From contig JBAJFE010000011.1 in NCBI GenBank assembly GCA_037903355.1, positions 310,001 through 374,000 of the forward strand: a stretch of DNA of 64,000 nt, read 5' to 3'. Of the stretch, positions 11,680 to 24,005 are shown piece after piece. The notes under the pieces were generated by a model, which did not search any database, was not told where the DNA came from, and saw only the letters and a program-made list of their open reading frames with translations. A program made the position numbers and the translations under genes. This DNA comes from Trichuris trichiura (lineage: Eukaryota > Nematoda > Enoplea > Trichinellida > Trichuridae). Position 1 is the stretch's first letter, and every line of letters begins with the position of its first letter.

Positions 11680-14600
11680 CTGCAAGAGCCAACTCAGCTG
11701 TTGGACAAGTTTCGCCTTGCCTCCACTTGATTAGATGGAAAGAAAACAGGTTCCAACGGCACTATCTTGACAACGAGCAAAAATGGTCCAGTTGACAATG
11801 ACCGCAACTACTCTTATTGGAACGATCGGTTGGCAGTTGAACGATCGAGAAAAAGGTAAGTTTTTGATTTGTTCGACCGCTCCTTTGGCTGTTAGTGTTG
11901 TTACGCGAAATAGGAATAGGTTCCCGCGGGTCCCGCCAACTACACAGTCCGTCGTTGTTGTTGTTAAAAGCGAAAAAAACCGGATTCACCAAGTGGGTGG
12001 CCCACCTGAATTCCAAACTTCTTCCTCCTTCGATTTGACAACTGGCCGTTCGAGATTGACGCGTCCGGTGTAGTTGTCCTTTTCGGCAGTCAATTCGCGT
12101 TCCCAAATGAGCAAAGATTTCAAAGGAAGCCTGCAAACAAACGCGTACCGTTAGTTATGGCCAAGCGGATAAAGAGAACTGAGGCGCTCAGCAAGGCTGG
12201 ACTGGAAATGGTGCCATCTTGCGGAGATTCGTAAAGCGCGCAATTGGTTGCTTAGTTCAAATTACCGCCGGCCGGGATTATTTCCGACCGACGTACATCG
12301 CAAAATGGGGCCTGAAAGTTTTTCCTATCGTTCCCCTGCTTGAGGAGAAGAGTCGTTGGAACGATAGATGAAGTCGCAAAAGACTATATGAGTCGGAAAC
12401 ATTTTTTCTTCCAACATCCGCCATGCATTGTTCTCTCGTCATTCGCAGCAGGCGATGCCGCAAGAGGTTTGGTACCATGCTTGAACGGCTGGGAATTTCA
12501 ATTTGCATATTTTTTTGGCACGCCAACTCAGCCGTGAAGCGCATTATTCAATAGTGCCTAGGCGAGTAGGGCGGTGGCACCTTCGCAATGCTGTTAGTTT
12601 TAACAGCGAGGAAGGATATGTTAGTATCTGGCGACATTCCAGCGACACAACTGCCTTGCAAAGCTTACGCGCGAAAGTTCTCTCCCGAGTAGCTTATTGT
12701 CGCGCTCACGCATAACTGAAGTAATAAGCAAAACTTTTAACTGCTCAGCATGATGGCTTGATCTCGTTTACGTAAAGTAGGCAACGACTTGGCAAAAACA
12801 TTATTTTTATCCGCCGACATGCTGTCGGAGTCAAAACTAGCCATGCAGTTGGCATATGTCTCACGGGTGATCCGAGGCAAAAGTGAAGAGCATGTTAGGT
12901 TGCGCAGTAGGCGCGAAACAAACTCCTTCCGTTGGTGAAAATGCGTAAGCATTGAGGCGACTACAGGCCGCATTGCTAGCCGCAAGGTTCAGTCCAGTTG
13001 GAATGACACGTGACCGCCTTAACAGCAGTAGCAGCAGTCGCTTAGTGGACGCATTAATTTTCATAATGGCATTTATCTTGGCCGCGTTTCCTGCGCATAG
13101 CTGAGCGCAAGCGGGAGAGAATGGTGGCGTAAAGCGTTCTTGAAATTGTTAACCATTTCTACCTGGCGGGAAAAGCGTAAATTGCCATATCTGCGCTTCG
13201 AGCGACTTCGGAAAAGTTGTATACGTGGGCAGTCAGCTGGCTTTGCTCATTTCCGTTGTCATGCTGCAGTGAGCGTACAAAAGCTACGATTCAAAAACGA
13301 TTCTTGACGTTCACCTCTTCGGCTCAATGGAAAAGAATCAATGTTTCTTGCATGGATGGCAACTATTCAGCCTGTCAGTCGAAAGTTATGAAACAAAGTA
13401 TAAGCAGCAGCTGAAGAGAAAAACTACGCATGTTCAATTGGCTTCTCATAACGAATGTATAAGAACTTCAAGTTCCAGATGAGAGGGTATCGTTTATCCT
13501 AAGTGTAATCGTTAGCCCAAAGAGCAGAACGTCATACTGAAGCTTTCTCTGATAAAATATCAATTTTCATTTGCTGGAGAATGCGTTGTGTGCGGTTAAT
13601 TGATACTAGCGCCCAACGGGCCGTATGACAAAGAGAAGTGACATACACTTACTTATTTGGCCGTCGAAGCCAATGTGGTTAAGTAGTCCGGATGAGGCGG
13701 TGGAATCGACAAAGAAATAAAAGCGACGAAACAGGGCGGTGCCGAAATGATGGACCCGCTTTAGTCTGTCAAATATTCCCCTTCCGTTTTTGGTATAAGA
13801 TGGGCGCGAGTCATTTTTGAAACGTTTGTAAATTGCGGCAAGGTGGAGTCTTTTCGTCGGAATTGATCAAAGGATGACGGACGAAAAACGCTGAGAACTA
13901 GTTAAGTCAAAGAAGAAATGATGGAAGCTGGCGCCGCCGCCGCCACGAAAATGGCCATTAAAAGTATGGACGAGACGTCGTCTGGCCGTCCGCGACCGCA
14001 GCAAACAACTGCTACCGCACGTAGTGGCACGGTAGAAGCGCGACGTGTACTAAGCGCGTTAACTGGAAAAGAAGGAGTTCTCCCATTTAGCAAAAGTAAC
14101 TTGGCACCGGCCAGCTGACGCCAACAAGAAGGCAGTTGAAAGATTAAACGAGTTGCCAGCCATCTGTCGGGGTTTCGTCAAAAAGTGGCCTAATGGCCTG
14201 GAGACCGCCTTAGCGCTGCTGAATCACGGCAAATCCGGCGAAAGGTCGGCTGTGATTCTATAGGTAGCGCAATGAGATCATTTGTGCGATTGTTTACCAA
14301 CCAAGTGACTTGCCGTTCACGGTACGAGACGAGATGGCACCGTTTAGCTGTTGGTTAAGAGTTTCTTTAAACTTTTGCCATGGGCCAGTCGCGCCCCCAA
14401 ATGCTCAACCGACGGAGAAGGAAACGAAGCGGAACTATTGGATCGATTCGACTTACAGCGCGGGAATGCCAATCGCATCGTCGCAATTCCGCATGTCAAG
14501 GTGTAAGCGCAATGTTACCACTTTCGCTTAACGAAGCGTCCATGCGATCCTGAGCTTCCATCTCTTCAAACGTGAGTATGACCAGTCGCCTACTACGGAT

Positions 14601-17600
14601 GCTTTTTGTTCCGGCACTCTACGATCTATTCGTTGCGAATTTGCCAAATTAGGTGGAAATGGTCGACCGAGCAAGAGAGATAAGTTCTACTTTCTTAAAG
14701 GCGAGCTGCCAAGTTAATTTTCTCCAAACTAATCAGTAATGACGTAACTGCAAGAAGCAGCGTTTCCCATTCCCGACTTAAGCATTTTCCGAAGATGCTT
14801 TTCTTCAAGGGAAATTCAAATTTCTTTTCGAAACGTCCTTCCTTAATGCTGCGCTTTTGTGGGGTGATCAACATGGAAAAATCCAGCGTAGAGCGCGTAT
14901 ATACAAAAGGAACATTCGCGCGGCGGAGGAGAACAACGCAAATAATGCAGACGAGCAGCGAAGTCGAAATCACGTGTCCCTATTTAGTCATTACGTTGCT
15001 TTTTGCGTGTTTACGACTTAATGTCTCTTTGCAACAACGACGCTGGGAAAAAAGGGGTAACGCAGGCGGGCAAAGCTGATGTTGACAAGTAAACATCCGC
15101 TCCGCTGGTTCTGAAAGGTCTTTTTCGGAGAAATGGTCCAATTTGAAATTTCCAAGACGCCTTAAATAGTTTTGGCAGAGAAAATTTGAATATTTAAGGC
15201 AAGGAAATTTTTGGACGTAAAGTTTTTAGCCGACCAGTCGATGCCGCCGCAATGATTTACCTTTAGGCGCGCGTTGAGCTGTCCTTTCGCTGAAACGTGG
15301 AAGCAAAGTCGCTGCTTTTCTTTGTAAGCGTAACATTTGCCATATAAAAGGAGGAAGTCAAAGTTTGAGAGAAGTGACCGACAAACCTCATTCGGCATTC
15401 TACCTTAAAGCCTAAAAGCAATGGGAAAAAGGAAGTGCTCTAAATCAGTTTGGTCGACGGCTACGAGCACGTGACGTAAAATGGTTGGCTTTTTCTGGTA
15501 GACAAAACTTTTTCAAGAGCTCAAAAGTTAGCAGAAGAATTTTCTTCTCGTACGAGTAGCATTGCGTTGCCACAAAGTGGCGGGAAAGAGGAAGACGTCA
15601 AAGGAATTGGGCTACGTTGAATGTATGCGAACAAAAGTTGAAAGGCAAAAATTGCCCAAAGACGCATCCAGCTCACAAGAAAATCGAGTTCGTAAAAGTA
15701 CTAATGGGCTATTGGCCGACGGCGGTTTTTAATTTCGTGATCAAACACGAAATACCGATGTTCCGACTGGTGACGCAGAAAGCATTGAAAAGTTCTTCCA
15801 AGCGGGTCAACTAATCAAGCAAACCTTAAGAATATACGCTTAGTTATAGTTGCTGGAATTGTACAGGAAACATATTCAACATTTAACATCGTTTTGCATA
15901 ACGCATAGTCAGTGTATGGTAAGTATTGTTACCTTTGGGGATTAATGGACCAGTTGGAAATGGACATTGTGGTTGCTTGAAATGGAAACACGTGCGAGCT
16001 CGTGGGAAGAGCGCTTTTTCCAGCGCATCTACGAACAAAAATCAACAGCATTGGAAGTGTGGGCTCGCCATTGCGCTTGAAAGGTTGTGGCTACACGCAA
16101 GCTGGCAGGCATGTCAAAAGTTGAGCACAGATTGCCGTTCTCATATCGCAAGTGCAATCAAACGCGTTCCATGGGCAGTTCCCGGAGCTTGAAAGGTTCT
16201 TGCCACGATGTCGGCGTGTTTGCAAAGTTGCGAATTTTTTCGGCGGCTAACGCAGAGACAGAGAGAGAAAGAGAAGAAGTTGAATTTCACAAATTGAGGA
16301 CGAACTGGCTCGCCGACCAAATTGCAGGCCGTTCAATGGATGCAACTGAGAAAAAAACGGTATCTTCGCGACGACGCTGTTTTTAAACTTCAATTTCCGT
16401 CTGTCATAGGTTGAGAACGAAAAATGCGCTTTAGGTCGTTTAGCCGACGGCACAGTGCATGCTGCCGCGCTATTCAACGTCGTTAAACATGCTTACTCTA
16501 GTGGGAGGATAGCTGATTGCCATAATCGGTTAGCAGAGCGAATCAGTACAGTTGTTCTGATTGGCCCATCAATTGCCGTGATTCATGTTTAAAGGAAAGA
16601 GGAGGCGTCGAAGTGAGCCGCACACATTTGCAGCTGTCAGCTGCGTATGCGTCATGTTTGGAGAGAAACAGTCTGGTCGCTACATGAAAGGTTGAACGCC
16701 TGTAAGGGTCGTGTAGAGTATAGGTCTCGCGCCTTAGAGATGAAAAAATTGAAGTATTCGGTGTACCTCCTTACTTGGAATGGACAGACACGTTTGAGCA
16801 ATCGTTCGATTGATCCTATTGCACAATGGGAATCGTGAAACGCGATGCCGTATGACCGCCTATAGAGGTGACAGTGCGTAAAATATGTGTACGTCAGAGT
16901 AGCATAAAAGGCGACTAAGTGGAGAACTTGTACTTAGTAACCTTTCCAGTTCATTGGTAGTAGCTGTCAATGACTTATTGTCCGTCAGTGTACACTCCAT
17001 TCATCTTACAAGGCGAATGTTAGTGCCTGCTCTTTCCGGAAAGCCTTTTAAAGCAAGAACTCGGCTGTTTTCGCAAGATATGTTTGCTTAAAGCGTGTGA
17101 ATAACAGCCACTAACTTTACCGCGTTATTTCAGACAGTGGGGCAGCGTATAGGTTAAATGCAACACAAAATAGTGCTTGGAAAGTTGAATGCTTAGTTTC
17201 TTTTGAACGCCAACCTATAAGGAAAGTGAATCCATTCAAAAGACTTACTTAGAATTAGTGCCACTTTCTGCATTCGTCGCTTTGGATGTCGCCGCATGTT
17301 GATGAAATAGTTATTCTTGCCGCTTTGACATTTGACCATGCTAGAATACTAACAGCGTCTTGAAATGGTTTGGGAAAAATCAGAATGCACGAAAGTACAG
17401 TGCCAGTTGGGCTGTCTCTGCTTAGGTTTACAAATTGATCGTTTTTAGTTAGTAGTTGCCACAACGGTTGCTGGAAACCTGTTGAGAGTTGGTCTTGACT
17501 GAACTGTTTTCTGGTTTTGCACTTTTTCCCAGCAGCGAAATTGCATAGACAACAGCGCGACTGCAAAAAACTCAGTTGGTTGCTCTGTTTTCAAATTTGC

Positions 17601-20600
17601 AATCCATGTACGAACATAAAGCTAATCGTCAATGTTACCGCCTTATCATTATGGACTGTTGTACTTTGGCTTTTCGTTAAATTGCCGTATGTTAATGTTT
17701 TCCGGTTTCTTTTGTTCAACGCGCGTCGGCCAATTCACTTGGCGTTGAAAAGGTTTTTTGGGCATTTGCTATGAAAGCCACATTTTTTGCTCAACTTTCA
17801 AAAGACTGTCAACGCTGAACAAGCGATAAGTAGGTTTATTACAGGTTGAATGCGCATCAGTTGCAGATTTGGTCTACTTTCTAATCAGCGACGAGTCAGC
17901 GCATGGTTTGTCATTTGGTTGGTATGTTTAGGCAGGTTACACTGTTTGCTGTCTTCCTTTCTGGTAGTTTGTCTTGCACTTCACCGAGGCAGTTCCATGT
18001 CCATAAATAGTAAACGACGCCGAGAAGTTGGGCGCAGGTGAACTTCTGAATTGCTTCGCTTTTGACAAATGTAATCATAAGAAAATTTGCCTAGTACTAC
18101 CGTCACGTTCTGTGTTAGAAAATGCCAGCTGATGTCACGATAACGGTTTCTCGTTTCGTCCTTTACTTTCTGTGGCATAAGTTATGTAGAATAGATCGGT
18201 TGATGAAACAGAAAATAACACGAAAACGCAATAACACTTTACTGCGATATGCTTTGTTGAGCCAACAGACCAGCGTAAACGCCTCTGGCTTATTCAGCAC
18301 AAATAGTAAGCGAAACAATTGAATTTGTTTATCATCTCTGACGATTCTTTATCAGAATGCATGCATTCAAAATGTGCTATAATCTAAGCGTGAGCGATCT
18401 TTCGTCGTAGTACACTGGCAGTTACGATAAGCCGAAATGTGAATTTTCGTTTGAAGTGTTTTGCGCAACTTCACGGAATGCTTCATAAATTGACAAACCA
18501 TCACGCAGCAGCGCGTAGGTGCGCGATTTCGGATGGCTATATGACCTTTTGTGCTATCGAGATCTGCATCCTGTGCTCTATTAACCTGCACGTCAGAATA
18601 CTGTATTTCGGTTGTTCCGCGTGGACTATTTTTTCGTTCGCTTTTGTCTGTTTGCTTGCGTAAAACCCAAGTACGCCTATGGTGACTGATTGACTATTAA
18701 AAAGCGAATGCCAAGTGGTTCCTGGCTCTTGGGTAAGAGCAGTCCGACTAAAGTCTCACGTAAAAGTGAGTACTCAGAATACTCCAGCAAATCACAAAGT
18801 GGTTTGGGGTTTCAATAGGTCTACTAAATTAATTTTGACTTGGTTAAGAAAACGTTTTCGTAACATTAAGTAAATCGACCAATGGTTACGGTATACTTAC
18901 CTGACCATCACTAAGAGCCACTCGATGGAAAAAAATGATCCAATAACTTCTGTTTACGCAGCTAAGTGAGCCTATAGACTGATCTAGAAACACATGCAGT
19001 CAGTCGACATTCAGGCTGGTGGACGCAAAACGTGTTTCCGTACGTTTCAAAAAATCCAATTTGAATATTGCACAATTCGATAAGAAAAAACTTGGCATGC
19101 AGTAACAGAAATTTTTTCGAACTCGTTGGTTTTGCAAGTGGGCAGACGAGTGAAGTAGTCAGTTGTTACTATTTCTTTAGGACATTGCTCGCGTGTGGAT
19201 TGGTAGAGATTCGATTGTGGTTCTGATCAGACGCGCTCGCAATTCTTCACACTTAGAAACTGTATTGTGACAATTCAGGTATGCCGTCCTACTTATTGGC
19301 AAGTCCTAATGAATTTCCGTTTATTTTCTCTCTTAACGTTTTCAAGCCGACTTCAGCCAACAACACAAAGTTAAACTGCCGTATTATTACTGCAGATTAC
19401 ACAGTCTGAAGTACTTTTCGTTTCGAATTGTTAGAACGTTATTCCGTACTGGATGCTCAGGCACATTAACCTGAACATCATTATTCTACGGTAATCGTGA
19501 AGGGGTTATGGGTACTTTTTGTTCAGGCGAATTCTACTCGAGCGTAAAAGTCAGAAGGCCAGTAAGCAACGTATTTCTCTAAAAAAAATAGATATTGACT
19601 TAAGGAAAGGAGATTATTGTAACCGTGAAACGCATAGCACGCTGTTAATCCTGCAGCTGTTTGAGTTGCATGTGCATCTCATCTGGCGAGATCATTTTTA
19701 CGGCAGCGCCAGTCAGGTTAATGAGGAATAGCCGGCCAATGGGGAATGAAAGTTCATGATTTTTAACTGTCCAACTTCAGTATAATAAAGGTGGGTTCTT
19801 GTGTATGTTTCCAATCAAACAAACGTAACCGTTTTTAGCAATGCAATCTTAAGCAAACCGCGAAAATAATGCAGTTGTGTCAAATTTATTACCGATGTCA
19901 GCAGCATTCAGTATGATCTAACGCTGAATGGAGATTATAAGCCTTTGCCTTTTCGTGGTTAGATTACAAACGTAAGAAAAATACGCACGAAAAATCCAGC
20001 GGCCTCTTACTCGATCTGACCGGGAACTAAGGTTGTCGAGTTTGTTCCTACCTACCCTTCTTTTACGTCTTACTGTATACGTGTTCGACCTTCCATTCAG
20101 ATAAACTAGGAACCGTTTTGTATAGGCAGTATGACCGCGATTTGCTTGACATTTTTTATTTCTTTAAACAGTCCGGATGGCGAAATAGTCAACTAAAATG
20201 CGTTTAGGTTCTAACAGTCTTGGATGCGTACCTGTTTTCCTGCATACGTTCCACAGTTGTTAACTGTATACGTGTGGCTTAGAAATGTTGCTCGTTTACC
20301 TTCGAAGGCAAGAACGCTTCTACCGAATCGCAGCGTGCATTAGCATTCCGCATTACTTGTTCTTCCTCAAAGTTTCAACGCATTAATGTCCTCACCGTAT
20401 ATTTTTCTGTTTTTTTAAGACATAACTTCATCGCATTTGCACTACTTTACGCTGTGGCAGCGGCGGTGTTCCAAGTTTGATCAACATTCCTTTGGGAAGG
20501 CCGCAACAGAAAGCCCTGAAGAAATAGACTTCAAGCCATTGGATCGTGGATCTAGGTTTTCCGAATATTAGACGTAAAGACGCCCCTACATAGGTTTACG

Positions 20601-21849
20601 TTCTGCGTCCTATCAGCTTCTAATACCCTTAATTTAAAAATTTGTATAAGGTGCTGACAGCCTGCTGATCATATTAGCCTTACCGTAATCCGGTTGCTTG
20701 TTCGTAAACAAGCCGAACCTTTCCGATACGTTGCAAAGATGTTCCTGCTTTCTATGTCTTTTCTCTTTTAACATTGCTTGCCACCGTCTGCGGTTTTAAG
20801 TTTGCTTAATTTTCAAGAAATCCAATTTTCCCAATCAATACCAGTAACAAAACTGCTTCCAATCGGAAAACTGACCTTCCCGATGTGTCCAATACTGTTA
20901 GGCAATATTCTTTAATGTCAAATTTCGCTTCAGGGTCTTGAGAAAGTATTACGCATAGCGTGCGAGAATTGAACGCCCTAAGTTAGCCGAGATGTTCATT
21001 TTTGACAAGTTGATTTTTTCATGCTATACTGGCCAGATTTTCTAGCTACAGGTTTACCAGCACCTAAAGTTCGGTCGAAGACTTCGTCAGCAAAGGAACC
21101 TTATCCTTATGGAGGCAAGACACGGCGAAAAGCAAGAGACAAAGAAGCAGAAATACCTCATTGTAACGAACTGACCGAGAAGAAGGGCTCGTAATCTGTA
21201 AGCGACTGAGTGTATAGATGCGCATGCTTTTTTTACAAGTTCTATCCGCTTAATGATTAGAATTTTAAGTAAATATTTCAGAGGGTTGTACGCATTCCGT
21301 GTAGAGACATTTTTCGAGAGCTGATTTTTTTGCCATCAAACGTACAACTTACCATTGAAATGATAATAATTGCTCGATTGGTCAGGCAGCTTTTAGAGGC
21401 AATTCATTGGCAACTTTTCTGTCCATCCATTCATGCACGTCGACCGTCCATAGTTGAATGAAATCGACTTTGATTTTCGACGTCTTTCATTCGCCAACGG
21501 AATGCCTTTTCACCGGACTGACAAACCAACGCGCTTATGCTATAGTTACCCCTTTGGAAGTTTGCAACGGCTATGTGGCACCGAGATTAGCGCAGCTTGT
21601 TGTCGACGAGAACGCTATGCAAAATAAAGATGTTTACTGGTAAGCGTTAAAATGCGACTGTAAGTTGCTACCTGAGAGAAGACATTGACAATGACAGAAT
21701 CAGACACAAACGCAAAGGATTCAATGGCATGCTTGAAAAACAGGCCAATAATTTGCGCACATGCATGACGAATTGCTTCAAATCATGGAAGGTTCCGGTT
21801 TCCGGCTTCGCTGACTAAAAATTGAATATCGGAAATGAAATTTCCTTTT
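11680..21849. other. Gene-poor region of about 10 kb
   Basis: Only short overlapping ORFs occur on both strands, none with recognisable motifs or a coherent exon chain. It may hold the missing 5' exon(s), promoter or first intron of the Ser-rich gene, or 3' sequence of DGAT1. An ORF at 11783 (+) ending in a gtaag-like donor was considered but leads nowhere. No tRNA or repeat family was recognised. Confidence 0.45.
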
Positions 21850-23367
21850 TTACGCAGGGAAAATGTCCACAAAAGGTTCGTGACGGACACAGACAGGAGG
21901 ATGCAATTGTTGAGGTAGGTCTGACCTATGAGCGACGTACCAATCGTGATAATACATCAAAATGCACAGCGGCTGGCCAAGAATCAGCGAAAGCCAAACC
22001 AACAAGTTGCCCCAGGGATGATTTTCCGCCGGTATGGCGCTTGTAATAATGTTCAACGGAATTTGCATCACCATACCAACGAATGCCCATATACGGAAGA
22101 TGTGAAGAGGTACGCTGGTCAGATATTCGTGGAAGAATGCCGAGAAAACAAATACCGAAACATTGGCAATCATGGAAGAACATCCGTAGGATAGCAGTGG
22201 CTTGTACAAATGTCGGACGCACCATCGATGCACTGGAATATTCCAGTTTTTCCAGAAATAGCTTGACGTGTCCGCGTTCCACCAGTCTCGATAAAACTCT
22301 CGATCGGCAAAACGCAACAGTTCGGCCATAAAGTTTAGAAATGAATGAAATACCAAGTAGAAAAGTGCCAACCAAAGTAGATGGTTTGGTATGGCCAATT
22401 TAAGCAGTCGTTCCGCTATACCGGAATAGTCCATAGCTTCGAATGGCGAGACCGAATTTCGTACAATTGGAAAGATCCATTGCTGCCCAAGGGCCATTAT
22501 CAACCAAGGCAAAAAGACTACTTCGAGAAACCGCTTCAGTAGGAAACCTTTGCGGATGCGCGGAGATCTTAAAACTTTTTTTTCAAAAATAACATATACA
22601 ACAAAAGATATACCTTGGAAAGTTCAATTCGTAGCACAGCGTTGGAGCGACAACGAAGTAGTAGATATTTTTGAGGGTAAGATTGTTTGGATACGTAACT
22701 TTTATATCAGATTTGGGCGGAAGTTCATGTTTTTCGGCATCGGCAATCGACTGCTGTCGTATCAGTCTTGCGCGATACCAATGGTTTACATGGGCGTACG
22801 AAACAAGTTTCATAAACAGTGACCAATAAAACATCAAGCAAACGCTGGTGCCCAAAGGATTTGAATCGGTCGCCAAAGTGGACATGGCCGGAAATGTTAA
22901 CAAGGTGACTAAGTTTGCTATCGTAATAACGGTACCGACACGCTGAGATATGACGCCATTGACCAAACATTTCTCTACACCGATGGCAGTTAGGATAAAA
23001 ATATGACTGACAACGAATATTAAAATTGCGGGTAAAAAGTTTGTCTCTTTGAACCACAGCAGCAGGATGGACTGATGATTTATCAATATGCCATATTTGA
23101 TCAAGTTTTCCAAAGCGACTCGAATATTGGACAAGGCGAGCAGGATCATAGAAAGGGTAAAAAATCCTCGGTAATTGGTGTACATACTTGAGCTGCAAAG
23201 CAGCGAATCTTGCGCAACGTGCAAAGGACGGTCGAATCCAATCGGCGCACCACTTTTGGGTACTCGTCCGGCAAAATCGGCGCACCACTTTTGGGTACTC
23301 GTCCGGCAAAAGCATTATGACTGTTCAACTTTGCGTTCGAATCGTTCCTCACCTCACGACGCTTCAT
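21850..23367 (-). CDS. DGAT1: Diacylglycerol O-acyltransferase 1 (MBOAT), frame broken by 35-bp duplication
   Basis: This enzyme joins fatty acyl-CoA to diacylglycerol to make triacylglycerol in the ER membrane. Exons are 23367-22614 and 22567-21850, with a 46-nt intron. Motifs match DGAT1 along its length: AQDSLL, TNYRGFF, NLIKYGIL, APTLCYELNFPR, SPRIRK, FYRDWWN, WNIPVHRWCVRH and SAFFHEYLTSVP with the catalytic His, then ILGQPLCILMYYHDWYV. Multiple hydrophobic segments fit a multi-pass MBOAT. The frame upstream of the conserved core is shifted by a perfect 35-bp tandem duplication at 23241-23310. With one copy removed, ATG 23367 runs in frame through both exons for 478 aa, near the human length. 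As given, the gene is frameshifted, so it is a broken allele, a young pseudogene or an assembly error. Confidence 0.85.
23241..23310. repeat. Perfect 35-bp tandem duplication in the DGAT1 5' coding region
   Basis: Two adjacent identical copies, 23241-23275 and 23276-23310, each starting atcggcgcaccacttttggg. The period is not a multiple of three, so it changes the reading frame of DGAT1. Confidence 0.95.
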
Positions 23368-23993
23368 GGTAGCACTGCCTACAACGCGGTTCGATTTACA
23401 AGTTGGCCTTGCTTTGAGTGAGCGCGAATTGCGCTTCGTACGACGTATTCTACTTTTTGAAAGCTTCGCGTTTCGCCGCTTGCTTTCCGCGTCAACATTG
23501 CTCGGCTTGAATTGCAACCGCAAATTGGCTCCTGCAATTGAACAATGAACAGTTGTTAATTGACGCGAAGCGATCGTCGCCCTGCGACGCTTGTAAACAT
23601 CGAGAAGCAAAGTGATGGAAAACAATCAACTAAATACTGTAGCTTCTCTTCTCTCCTGTGAATCACATTGTTTATACTGTATGTTTTAAAAGTCTAAACT
23701 TTTTTTCTTTTTGCCGCGTTCTCCGAGCCGGTGGTGGCATTGACCAACAAGCGAAGGCTGGTAAGGTCAATTTGTCTTTTACTTTAGTCTTTTTTCATTG
23801 CGGTTGTCGACTTCGGCATTTGCGCGACGTTTAGCGGTTAGGTGTTCTACCAAAAGCGGGAAATCGTAGCTGCTCGATCGTCTAGCTTGATTTTGAGACA
23901 TTTTTTTGTTTTTTATCTCCAAGACAATTGGTCAGCGTCATTCGTTAGGGCGTAAAAATCACGCAGCTTTATCCCCTTCGGGGCTTCGTGAGA

Positions 23994-24005
23994 CGCGCGC
24001 GCGCG
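23994..24005. repeat. Alternating (CG)6 tract
   Basis: Twelve bases of perfect alternating C and G in otherwise AT-leaning intergenic DNA. Confidence 0.9.

Noticed and set aside
11783..12073. ORF starting MVQLTMTATTLIGTIG with a gtaag donor-like site
   Set aside because: No downstream exon continues it, and it overlaps the presumed upstream part of the minus-strand gene.
13918..14118. Ala/Thr-rich 66-codon ORF (+) with an open antisense frame
   Set aside because: Short, low complexity, no context.
23371..23625. Upstream basic extension of the DGAT1 start frame
   Set aside because: Open but very basic and unlike DGAT1 N-termini; starting at ATG 23367 already gives the usual length.
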